Assembly (NCBI GenBank): GCA_002338565.1 | Contig: DDIN01000008.1 | Location: 873,567 to 937,566 of the forward strand | DNA from: Hyphomonadaceae bacterium UBA1849 | GTDB taxonomy: Bacteria > Pseudomonadota > Alphaproteobacteria > Caulobacterales > Hyphomonadaceae | Length of the DNA stretch: 64,000 bases | Reading direction: 5' to 3' | In this document: positions 43,086 through 51,518 of the stretch, piece by piece | How the letters are laid out: each line of letters opens with the position of its first letter | Position numbering within the stretch: the first letter of the stretch is position 1 | Position numbers and translations under genes: made by a program | The notes under the pieces: generated by a model | Told to the model about the DNA's origin: nothing | The model's input: only the letters and a program-made list of their open reading frames with translations | Database searches by the model: none

Positions 43086-43850
43086 TCAACTTCCATCGTG
43101 AATCAAAGTGCCCCCATCCACAGTGATGGTTTGCCCGGTCGTGAACGCGCCGCCTGGTCCTGCCAACCAAAGCGCAGCGGCTGCAATTTCCTCAGGCTGA
43201 CCAACACGGCGAAGCGGCGTGGCTTGCATCCGGCGAGCCATGAACTCGGCATTTTGCATGAGCCCACGCGCAAAGGGCGTCTCAATCAGGCCCGGAGCAA
43301 TAGCATTTGCTCGAATATTCTCCGGCCCATGGGCAACCGCAATATTGCGCGCAAGCTGGGCGAGCGCAGCCTTGGTCATGGAATAGGTCGCAATGGCTTT
43401 GTTACCGCGAAGCGCCGACAGAGAGGACATGAAAATGAAGGACCCACCGCCCTGCGCGGCCATATCCGGGATGAGCGCAGCAGACGCCCAGTTGGCGGCA
43501 TGCAAGTTAACATCGAACGCTGCCAGATACGCGTCTTCGTCGAGATCCATAAGGCCTGAGATCGGGCCTTCGATACCCGCATTCGATATGAAAATGTCCG
43601 TCCCGCCCATGATCCGTTTCGCGTCAGCGACCATGTGCTCAGACGCATCACGCGTGCCCAATCTCAGGTGGATCGAATGCACCGAAAGGTCGTGCGCAGT
43701 CTCGTTCAAGTCATCTTCGCGGTCGCCAACGATTGTGACCTCCGCACCGGCACAGACAAATGCCGCAGCGATGGCGCGACCAATACCTGTCGCACCACCC
43801 GTGATCAAAGCGCGTTTTCCAGTCAGTCCGAATAGCTGCTCAAGACTCAT
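43086..43850 (-). CDS. Short-chain dehydrogenase/reductase
   Basis: 254 aa from ATG 43850. Cofactor motif ALITGGATGIGRAIA, ISNAGIEGP, catalytic Ser in SSLSALRG and YSMTK (YxxxK), and a C-terminal QTITVDGG. Classical SDR. Charged residue D in VGDRE after beta2 hints at NAD. Substrate unknown. Confidence 0.88.
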   Translation of the reverse strand: MSLEQLFGLTGKRALITGGATGIGRAIAAAFVCAGAEVTIVGDREDDLNETAHDLSVHSIHLRLGTRDASEHMVADAKRIMGGTDIFISNAGIEGPISGLMDLDEDAYLAAFDVNLHAANWASAALIPDMAAQGGGSFIFMSSLSALRGNKAIATYSMTKAALAQLARNIAVAHGPENIRANAIAPGLIETPFARGLMQNAEFMARRMQATPLRRVGQPEEIAAAALWLAGPGGAFTTGQTITVDGGTLIHDGS

Positions 43851-44024
43851 GCCCACCCCCATAACGATATTTTACTTCAGTCCAGCTTATACAGCGCCCG
43901 GGCATGCACAATACAAAACAGAGCGGCCCTTGGGTTCTCAGTTTTGCCCGCGTCACGCATGGACATGGTCGCTGAATTCCATTCAACCTCCAGAAAGACA
44001 GATTGACGCTTCAGGGGCCCGGAT

Positions 44025-44732
44025 ATGAAACATCTCCTACTTCCATCTCTCATGCTGGCGCTGGCAGCTTGCACAACAACTGGCCCCGCCGCTGATGAAT
44101 TTGAGTATTCGGCCGGAACAGCATGGGTCGCGTTTGACGATGGCTGGGATACAGAAGCAGAAGCCGTTTACGCTGAGGCCACGTCTTTCGTGCAGGACTA
44201 CGCCGCCGCAAACCCGGATACAGGCTGGGCCGTGGTTCTCGACCTCGACGAAACCGTCATGAACAATGTCGAATATCAGCTGCGCCGGGAGCGCCTCGGT
44301 CTCGGCTACACGCCTGAGAGCTGGTATGAGTGGACACAAGAAGAAGACGCAACACTTGTGCCGGGCGTCGAAGCCTTCCTCAATACGGTGAACACGCTTG
44401 GCGGACATGTTGCCTTCGTCACCAACCGGTCCGACCGTGAACAGCTCGCGACCGAGAATAATCTGGCGGACCTTGGCCTTGTTCGCGGTGATGATTTCCA
44501 GATTCTCATGACCCGTGCGCGCCCAAATGGCGTCAGCGCAAAAGACGAACGCTATGCGCTGGTAACGCCTATGCTTGCTGCACAAGGCTATCCGGATGTC
44601 GAAGTGATCGCATATCTCGGTGATAATATCGGCGACAAACCGGAAACCGAAGGTGAGTGGACATTCTTCTGCATTGATCAGGGCGCAATGTATGGCGACC
44701 CGTGCGCAGCAGTTCCGGGCCCCGGCCAGTGA
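44025..44732 (+). CDS. HAD-superfamily acid phosphatase lipoprotein (e(P4)-like)
   Basis: 235 aa. Lipobox LAAC. Catalytic VLDLDETVMNNVEYQ (DxD), then FVTNRSDREQLATENNL and IAYLGDNIGDKP. Matches the lipoprotein e(P4)/class C acid phosphatase branch. Dephosphorylates nucleotides or other phosphomonoesters at the surface; with the phytase it may serve phosphate gathering. Confidence 0.85.
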   Translation: MKHLLLPSLMLALAACTTTGPAADEFEYSAGTAWVAFDDGWDTEAEAVYAEATSFVQDYAAANPDTGWAVVLDLDETVMNNVEYQLRRERLGLGYTPESWYEWTQEEDATLVPGVEAFLNTVNTLGGHVAFVTNRSDREQLATENNLADLGLVRGDDFQILMTRARPNGVSAKDERYALVTPMLAAQGYPDVEVIAYLGDNIGDKPETEGEWTFFCIDQGAMYGDPCAAVPGPGQ

Positions 44733-45031
44733 AAGCAGTCAGCGCAGGCCACCGGAGATCCGGCAAGCTGCGCTGATGGCTAGGGGAGGAAATGTAAGAT
44801 AGGCCCGGAGGCCAGTTGGGCAATTAGCCTCCGGGGCATGAATGTCTGCGCGTGCGTCCCTTCACCTGCAAAGCATCCAGAACGCAAATTGCCACGCCGC
44901 CCGAAGACCCACCATCCCCTGAATGGGGGATAGCCGCAAAACAGGAGAATCGCCGTCTCACCTGAAAAGGGGAGGTATTTTCTTAAATTACGACGTATGC
45001 TGGCCCTCTATTGAGTTGTGTGTGGGGCGCA
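44733..45031. other. Gap without a gene
   Basis: No credible reading frame. It holds the terminator at 44804-44835 and the presumed promoter of the histidine kinase gene. Confidence 0.5.
44804..44835 (+). terminator. Terminator-like hairpin after the acid phosphatase
   Basis: CCCGGAGGC (44804-44812) pairs with GCCTCCGGG (44827-44835), 9 bp, 14-nt loop. No T-run. Confidence 0.5.
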
Positions 45032-46909
45032 ATGGCCAGTTCAAGAACCTATATTCCGCCGTTTTCGCATCTGATTGCGCTTGTCGTTATCGGCGCACTC
45101 GCCTTTTTCGGATTTCTGATTTTCGGGCTTCAACCGTCTGATGGCTGGACGTGGGATGTCTCTCAATGGCGCCCACTCACAATGATCAGCGGATATATGT
45201 GGTCAGAACTTCTGACCGGCCTCATCGCATATATGATCTCGGCATGGGTGTGGTCACTTAAGCCCACAAATCTGTCTGCCTGCCTGTTTGCAGCCAGCGG
45301 GTTGATGACGCTTATCTTCTGCTTTGCGGCGACGGCAAGTCAGGTCGCGATCCCAATTTCTGAGAGCACATTCTGGTTTTTTGCCTATCTGAACATGGCA
45401 GGCGCATCAGGGTTCGGCATTGTGATGATCTGCCTGTTCCTGATCTATCCCTCCCGACTACCGGCCTGGCGTTCTCTCACCGGCGCGACAGTGCTCGGCT
45501 TTGGTGGCTGGACACTCGCGAGCATGTTCGGGCCTTTGAGGGACTATTCGAACGTTCAGTTGATCACGCTGTGCGAAATGATCCTGATCATTGTCGCTGT
45601 GATCTGGCAGGTCTGGGCGGCAAGACATGACCCGCGACAGCGGGCGATTGCGGTCTGGCTTGGTGTTGCCACTATTCTTGGCTCGGGCGGGTTCATCTTC
45701 ACGATTGCCGCGCCGAGCGCCATCGGTCTGCCGGCGCTTATCCCCGCGCCCTACGCTTTTGCGTTTTTCCTGCTGATCTATTTTGGCCTAGCCGTCGGCT
45801 TGATGCGTTATCGCCTGTTTGACCTTGGCGTCTGGGCTTACCGTCTGGGCTTTTATGTCTCTGCAGCCGTTCTGATGATCGTGATCGACATCACGCTGGT
45901 GAGCTTTCTCTCTTTTGATTCTGCCGAAGCGATTGGCCTATCTCTGCTCATCACGGCGCTTGTTTACCTGCCACTTCGCGATTTCATCTGGCGTAAGTTC
46001 GTCGCGGGACAGTCACAGACCGATATGCAGGTCTTCTCCCGCGTTTTGGACGCCGCGCTTGAAGCGAACAGCAAGCGCCGGGCGGAGAATTGGCAAACCC
46101 TTTTGAAGAACCATTTCCACGCACTGGAAGTCACGCCGGTTGAGACAAAAGCGCATGATGTCGAGATCGGCTCGGAAGGCTTGTCGCTCTACATTCCACC
46201 GGTCCGAGATGCCACCGCCCTGCAAATTGACTATCCGCAAAACGGACGCGCGCTCTTCTCACCAGATGATGTTGCCTTCGCGCGCCATATTGTTCAGCTC
46301 ATGCAATATGCTGGCGAAAGCCGTGATGCGTATGACCGCGGTGTAGCAGAAGAACGCACACGCATTGCCCGCGATATTCATGACAATATCGGCGCGCAAC
46401 TCATGCGGGCGCTCCATTCAGACCGTTCTGATCGCAAAGACACGATGATCCGGGAAACGCTGGCTGACCTGCGCGATGTCATCAACAATGCTCAAAGTCA
46501 GGCCCTGCCTCTGGATGATGTCCTGGCAGACCTGCGCGCAGAAACCGCTGACAGGCTGGAGCCTCATAATATCACGCTCGACTGGACACTGGATGCAACG
46601 GCGGACGACACGCTTATGCCGGGCAAAGTCCACGCGCTCCGCTCCTTCATTCGCGAGGCCGCAAGCAATGTCATCAAACACTCGAACGCAGATGCCCTCA
46701 CGGTGAAGATCGAGGTTCAACCGGAAGAGCTTCACCTCATCATCACCGATAACGGCACCGGCTTCGACATTGAAACCGTCACGCTCGGACAAGGGCTTGG
46801 AAACATGAAAGCCCGTGTCGAAGGACTTGGCGGCCAGTTTTCTATGCGCACGCACTCACCAGGCGTCAGCCTCATTGCCATTCTTCCAAGGGAGACCGTC
46901 ACATCATGA
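45032..46909 (+). CDS. Membrane sensor histidine kinase (NarL/NreB type)
   Basis: 625 aa from ATG 45032. About eight hydrophobic helices in the first 300 aa, a linker, then a HisKA_3 domain with ERTRIARDIHDNIGAQLMRA (phospho-His), and HATPase N-box AASNVIKHSNA, DNGTGF and GQGLGNMKARV. Pairs with the LuxR-type response regulator, whose start overlaps its stop by 4 bp. The signal is unknown; there is no recognisable input domain beyond the membrane part. Confidence 0.88.
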   Translation: MASSRTYIPPFSHLIALVVIGALAFFGFLIFGLQPSDGWTWDVSQWRPLTMISGYMWSELLTGLIAYMISAWVWSLKPTNLSACLFAASGLMTLIFCFAATASQVAIPISESTFWFFAYLNMAGASGFGIVMICLFLIYPSRLPAWRSLTGATVLGFGGWTLASMFGPLRDYSNVQLITLCEMILIIVAVIWQVWAARHDPRQRAIAVWLGVATILGSGGFIFTIAAPSAIGLPALIPAPYAFAFFLLIYFGLAVGLMRYRLFDLGVWAYRLGFYVSAAVLMIVIDITLVSFLSFDSAEAIGLSLLITALVYLPLRDFIWRKFVAGQSQTDMQVFSRVLDAALEANSKRRAENWQTLLKNHFHALEVTPVETKAHDVEIGSEGLSLYIPPVRDATALQIDYPQNGRALFSPDDVAFARHIVQLMQYAGESRDAYDRGVAEERTRIARDIHDNIGAQLMRALHSDRSDRKDTMIRETLADLRDVINNAQSQALPLDDVLADLRAETADRLEPHNITLDWTLDATADDTLMPGKVHALRSFIREAASNVIKHSNADALTVKIEVQPEELHLIITDNGTGFDIETVTLGQGLGNMKARVEGLGGQFSMRTHSPGVSLIAILPRETVTS

Positions 46910-47541
46910 AGAAAGCCCTCATCGTCGAAGACGTCACCGAGACCCGACAATGGCTGCGCGAAGTCACCGAAAACTGTTTTGAAGGATGCGACGTCTACGA
47001 GACAAAAAATGTCCGCGAAGCCCTGTTCTCAATCAAAGGCCATGATTTTGATCTCGCGCTGGTTGACCTCGGCCTGCCGGACGGGTCGGGCATCGATGTT
47101 GTGCAGAAACTTGCTGCCTGCGAGCATGATGTGATGATTATCGTCGCCACCGTCATGGGGGATGATGCCTCGGTGGTCGGCGCGATTTCGGCAGGTGCGA
47201 ACGGCTATCTTCTCAAGGATTCGCCGCCTGACGTATTCGAGCGCCAGCTTCGCCAGATCGAACAGGGCATTCCAGCGCTTTCACCGTCCATTGCGCGGCG
47301 CATTCTCGACCATTTCCGCACGACCGCCGAACCGGAACAACCAGACGCCAATCTCACCCCACGCGAACGCGATGTGCTCGGGCTAATCGGGCGCGGACTG
47401 CGCAACGCGGATGCCGCCAAAGCGCTCGGTCTCACAGAGAGCACCATCGCGAGCCACATCAAGTCGATCTATATGAAGCTTGGCATTTCATCGCGCGCCG
47501 AGGCAGCCCTCCAAGCAGCCCGCCTCGGCCTCACGAAATAG
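46906..47541 (+). CDS. NarL/LuxR-family response regulator
   Basis: 211 aa. Receiver with acidic ALIVEDVTE, phospho-Asp in LALVDLGLPDGS, Lys in LLKDSPPDV. C-terminal LuxR HTH (LTPRERDVLGLIGRGL; ADAAKALGLTESTIASHIKS). Its stop lies 2 bp from the convergent PQQ dehydrogenase stop. Confidence 0.9.
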   Translation: MKKALIVEDVTETRQWLREVTENCFEGCDVYETKNVREALFSIKGHDFDLALVDLGLPDGSGIDVVQKLAACEHDVMIIVATVMGDDASVVGAISAGANGYLLKDSPPDVFERQLRQIEQGIPALSPSIARRILDHFRTTAEPEQPDANLTPRERDVLGLIGRGLRNADAAKALGLTESTIASHIKSIYMKLGISSRAEAALQAARLGLTK

Positions 47542-47543
47542 GT

Positions 47544-49820
47544 CTATTCCAGCGGCTCGGCGAAGCCGGACGCGACATAACGCGAAACGTCTTCGATTTC
47601 TTCCGCCGTCAGGATGGCATTCATCGCCGGCATTTCGATACCGCCTTCAACCACGCGCTGACGGATCGCGGCGACATCATTCAAGCCGGTAATCGCTGGC
47701 GGACCGCCTGGAATGCCACCGCCATTATCACCGTGGCATACCGCGCAATAATCACCGAACACCGCGCCGCCTGCAAGAAGCGTTTCTGACTCGAAAACCG
47801 GATGAAGCACGGTTCTGTCCGCCGTTTCTGTATCGACCTCACCCGGAATGAAAGCTGGTGTTTCTCCCTCATCCAGCAGACGCAAAGCAACGAACTCGGA
47901 CGGATGCTCAGCCGAAGCAACGGCCGTGACGATATACTGATGACCTTCATGCTGATACGTCATCGGGCCACCGCTGACGCGCTCAGGCATTTCGATTTCA
48001 GCAACAACATCGCCAGTGTCTTTGTCATACGCTCTGAAGATCGGACCACCCGGATCACCGGAGAGGTTTCCTGATTCAGCCAGAAACAGAAGCTCGGCCG
48101 TAACGAGTGGCACAGGCCGCGCGCCGAACTGGCCCATATTGTCAAAATCGAGGTCCAGACCCTCAAGGGCCGGATGGTTTCTGATCCAGTCCGGCGCACC
48201 GCCAATGGATCGCGACCAGTCGTGCAGGCCGGTATTCATGTTGGTCGCCGTCACCGTCGCATAAGGCGGTTTGGTAATCGGAAGCCCCTGCGGCCCCGGC
48301 ACACGGCCTGTTGGCATGCGCTGATAATCCCAGTTGGTCAGGCTTTCATCTGCGGTTCCAAGCGAGGCAACGAAGGCGCCCGTCCGGACCGGTACGAACA
48401 TCTGACCTGTTTCAGGATCAAACGCCGCGCCATTCCAGTTAGCGCCGCCGCCATAGTTCGGTTCAACCCATGTGCCTTGCGTGCCGCCTTCAATGATCGG
48501 GGTTGGCGGCGTGTAGATCGGCCCGCGCACATAGCGCTCTGCGATCTCCAGCGCTTCGGCGCGTAGCTCCGGCGTAAAATCGATCAGATTATCTTCGTCA
48601 TAGCCGTGCGGCACATAATATTCCGGCAAAGTCGGAAATGGCTGGGTCGGCGATGTGCGCTCACCCGGTACGTCAGACTGCGGAACAGCGCGCTCTTCAA
48701 TCGGCCAGACCGGCTCACCCGTCACCCGATTGAACACAAAGCTCATACCCTGCTTGGTGAGCTGAGTGACGGCGGGAATGATCTCGCCATTGAGTTCAAT
48801 ATCATGCAGAATTGGCGCCGCAGGCGGATCATAATCCCAGATCCCGTGATGCACGATCTGGAAGTGCCAGACACGTTCGCCCGTGCGTCCATCAAGGCAG
48901 ACAATCGACTGGCTGAACAGGTTATCGCCCAGCCTGTGCCCGCCGTAAAAGTCATGGCTCGGCGCTTCAATCGGCAGATAGATCAGCTCGCGCTCTGTAT
49001 CGACACTGATCATGGACCAGACGCCGGTATTGCCGGTGTAGCGCCAGCTTTCATTTTCCCATGTTTCATGTCCGAATTCACCAGGCTGCGGGATTGTATG
49101 GAACGTCCATAGGAGCTCGCCGGTGCGCACATCAAATCCGCGAATATGGCCGGGCGTTGCCTCCATATTCTGAGGCGTAATATCTGCAACCATCTGGGCG
49201 ACAACGACATCGCCAACAATAGCGGCAGGAGATGATGAGCCGACGAATGGCGCTTCTTCTCCATCAGGACGTAGGTTGTCCCGCAGATAGATCATGCCAT
49301 TCTCGCCAAAGTCCGGATCGACCTCACCCGTCTCAGGATTGATCGAGATCAGACGGCCGTCCCGCGTATTATGGAAGAGGCGGGCTTCAGTGCCGTCAGT
49401 CCAGTAAGAAACAGCCCGGCTGGTGATGGCTTCACCGCGGCCACGGATCACGCGCGGCTCCGGCGTAAACATCCAGAGCTCTTCGCCTGTCGCCGGATCC
49501 AGCGCGACGACCTGATTTACCCCCACAGGCGCATAGAGCACGCCGTCCACATAGATGGGCGTCGCCTTCATATTCGTGTCGGGCCGCGTTTCCCATGGCG
49601 GCGCATCCCAGCGCCATGCCACCTGCAGATCGCCGACATTCTCAGCATTGATCTGATCAAGCGGGGAATAGCGCGTGTAATCCGGGTCACCGCCCCATGT
49701 CAGCCATTCACCATTATAGACCGTGTTATCTATTGATGCAGATGTAGCGCTCGTTTCGAGATCAGGCGCCGCGCAGCTGGCCAGCGCCAAGACTGATACT
49801 GACAGACATAAGACCCGCAT
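47544..49820 (-). CDS. PQQ-dependent dehydrogenase with cytochrome c domain, lipoprotein
   Basis: 758 aa. Lipobox LASC. Eight-bladed propeller repeats (GEWLTWGGDPDYTRYSPLDQ; VVALDPATGEELWMF; SINPETGEVDPDFG) followed by a C-terminal haem c domain (YCAVCHGDNGGG, His after the CXXC, and ILTAEEIEDVSRYV). Resembles quinoprotein glucose/alcohol dehydrogenases that pass electrons to haem c. Tethered to the membrane, periplasmic. Substrate not evident. Confidence 0.88.
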   Translation of the reverse strand: MRVLCLSVSVLALASCAAPDLETSATSASIDNTVYNGEWLTWGGDPDYTRYSPLDQINAENVGDLQVAWRWDAPPWETRPDTNMKATPIYVDGVLYAPVGVNQVVALDPATGEELWMFTPEPRVIRGRGEAITSRAVSYWTDGTEARLFHNTRDGRLISINPETGEVDPDFGENGMIYLRDNLRPDGEEAPFVGSSSPAAIVGDVVVAQMVADITPQNMEATPGHIRGFDVRTGELLWTFHTIPQPGEFGHETWENESWRYTGNTGVWSMISVDTERELIYLPIEAPSHDFYGGHRLGDNLFSQSIVCLDGRTGERVWHFQIVHHGIWDYDPPAAPILHDIELNGEIIPAVTQLTKQGMSFVFNRVTGEPVWPIEERAVPQSDVPGERTSPTQPFPTLPEYYVPHGYDEDNLIDFTPELRAEALEIAERYVRGPIYTPPTPIIEGGTQGTWVEPNYGGGANWNGAAFDPETGQMFVPVRTGAFVASLGTADESLTNWDYQRMPTGRVPGPQGLPITKPPYATVTATNMNTGLHDWSRSIGGAPDWIRNHPALEGLDLDFDNMGQFGARPVPLVTAELLFLAESGNLSGDPGGPIFRAYDKDTGDVVAEIEMPERVSGGPMTYQHEGHQYIVTAVASAEHPSEFVALRLLDEGETPAFIPGEVDTETADRTVLHPVFESETLLAGGAVFGDYCAVCHGDNGGGIPGGPPAITGLNDVAAIRQRVVEGGIEMPAMNAILTAEEIEDVSRYVASGFAEPLE

Positions 49821-49822
49821 GA

Positions 49823-51085
49823 TCAGTTCACCGCACGCAGGGCCGGATATCCCGGCTCGATTTGTGTGCCGAGCGTGTTCATCACGCTTGAGAACATGGA
49901 ATAGCCGCCGACGAGATAGATCATCTCGACGATCTGCTGGTCGGAGTAGTTGGCTTTCAGGCCAGCATAGACCTCATCAGTGATGAAGGCTTCACGGCGA
50001 AGGTCATTTGCTGCGGCGATGAGCAGGCTTTCTGTTTCAGACCAGCCTGAACCAGTCGCTTCACTGCCGAGCGCCAGAATCTCTGCCTCGCTTAAACCTG
50101 CCCGTTCACCACGGCTCACATGGTGGGCCCATTCATACGCACCGCCATTCAATGCGGTAGTCCGAAGGATCAGAATTTCACGCTCGCGCGGGGTGAGGTC
50201 CGTCTGACCGAGCAGGAAGCGGGCAAACCCGCCCTGCGCTGAAAAATACTCCGGGAACTGCGCGAGCGCGCCATAATAATTCGGCAGACTTTCGGCCTCG
50301 CGAAGACGTTCCGGCACGAGCGCCACCATCTCCGGTGACATCTCGCTCACAGACAACGCCTCGATACGAACCGGATAGTCTCCGCTACCCGCAACCATAT
50401 CAGCGAGCGGCGGCATTGGCAGCCCGGTCGGGAGCCTGAACTCCAATTCCGGATCGAGCTGAATACCAAGCGAATTCAACGCCATGGAGACGAGCTGGTA
50501 TTGAAGCGCGGTATACATCAGACCAACCGTTTGCGGCTCTGTGTAATGGGATGTCAGCACCCGCCAGGTCGCATCAGATACGTGCCCATCATAGCGAAGC
50601 TCGTCCGCCATATTCAGCACGGCGCGGTCAAGTTCAGACCAGCCGCCCGCCTCAACTCCAATCGCGATGTCGCGGATTTCATCCGGCGTCATACCAACAT
50701 TGTCATGAGCGATACGCGCATGTTGAGCCCACTCATACTCGGCCTGACAGAGCCATCCCATACGCAGCATGGCCATTTCGCGGTGGCGCAGATCAACGGC
50801 TGTGTTGTTCAGAAGCATACGACCTAGAGGAGACCAGTTGTCATACAGGTCCACATGGTGAGCGAGCGTTTTGTAAATGTTGAAATCAGCACGCGCTGCC
50901 AGCATTTCTACCTGCTGCTGAGTCAGATTGTTCGGGTCAACGGGCGGAAGGCGCGGCTCTGTGACCCTGGGCGAAAAGCCATCGGCCTCGACTGACGCGT
51001 TTTGCGAAACAGGTGTGTGCGTGCAGGCCGAAAGACCAAGACTACCGAATGCGAGCGCAAGCGGCACCAGAATAGATTTCTGCAA
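49823..51085 (-). CDS. Lipoprotein with two carboxymuconolactone-decarboxylase-like domains
   Basis: 420 aa from TTG 51085, chosen because GGGAGG lies just upstream and the lipobox (LSAC) then follows a proper signal. Each half carries a CMD/AhpD fold: EYEWAQHARIAHDNVGMTPD and AYEWAHHVSRGERAGLSEAE. The His is kept, but the CxxC of AhpD peroxiredoxin-partners is absent. CMD proteins are normally cytoplasmic; export here is unusual. 2 bp from the PQQ dehydrogenase and likely co-transcribed. Confidence 0.82.
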   Translation of the reverse strand: MQKSILVPLALAFGSLGLSACTHTPVSQNASVEADGFSPRVTEPRLPPVDPNNLTQQQVEMLAARADFNIYKTLAHHVDLYDNWSPLGRMLLNNTAVDLRHREMAMLRMGWLCQAEYEWAQHARIAHDNVGMTPDEIRDIAIGVEAGGWSELDRAVLNMADELRYDGHVSDATWRVLTSHYTEPQTVGLMYTALQYQLVSMALNSLGIQLDPELEFRLPTGLPMPPLADMVAGSGDYPVRIEALSVSEMSPEMVALVPERLREAESLPNYYGALAQFPEYFSAQGGFARFLLGQTDLTPREREILILRTTALNGGAYEWAHHVSRGERAGLSEAEILALGSEATGSGWSETESLLIAAANDLRREAFITDEVYAGLKANYSDQQIVEMIYLVGGYSMFSSVMNTLGTQIEPGYPALRAVN

Positions 51086-51185
51086 TTTGTCCCTCCCGAG
51101 GAATCTTATTGGGAAGAACAATACAACCAAACTGCCAACCGCACAATTGGCAGTAGTCAGCTATCTCAAAATAGTGAACCGGCGA

Positions 51186-51506
51186 TCAAGGCAGGTCGCT
51201 CGACAGACGTCGCAGTACTTTCTGTGCGAGACGCGCGCAAAAATAACTGACCACGAACACGATCGGCAGAATAAACCAGAGCCGCGAGAGGTCCGCTCCG
51301 AAAAAGCTGACAATCAGCAGAAGCAGGATCACGCCAACAAATATCCAGTAAGGACGTTCAGCGCCGCGAGGCAGGCTTTGGGCCAGAACACCCGCACAAA
51401 TGCCCGTCGCGAGAAAGCCAATCATTGCAATTATGGAAGCGCTTTCGAGCACGACACCCAAAATGAGCGAGACGGCAGCAGCAGTGAGAATAATCGGTAG
51501 TTTCAT
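51186..51506 (-). CDS. Small multi-span membrane protein
   Basis: 106 aa with four hydrophobic helices (IILTAAAVSLILGVVLE; MIGFLATGICAGVLAQ; WIFVGVILLLLIVSFF; ILPIVFVVSYFCARL). No family recognised. Lies between the CMD lipoprotein and the molybdoenzyme on the same strand. Confidence 0.65.
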   Translation of the reverse strand: MKLPIILTAAAVSLILGVVLESASIIAMIGFLATGICAGVLAQSLPRGAERPYWIFVGVILLLLIVSFFGADLSRLWFILPIVFVVSYFCARLAQKVLRRLSSDLP

Positions 51507-51518
51507 CCGCTCAGCTCC

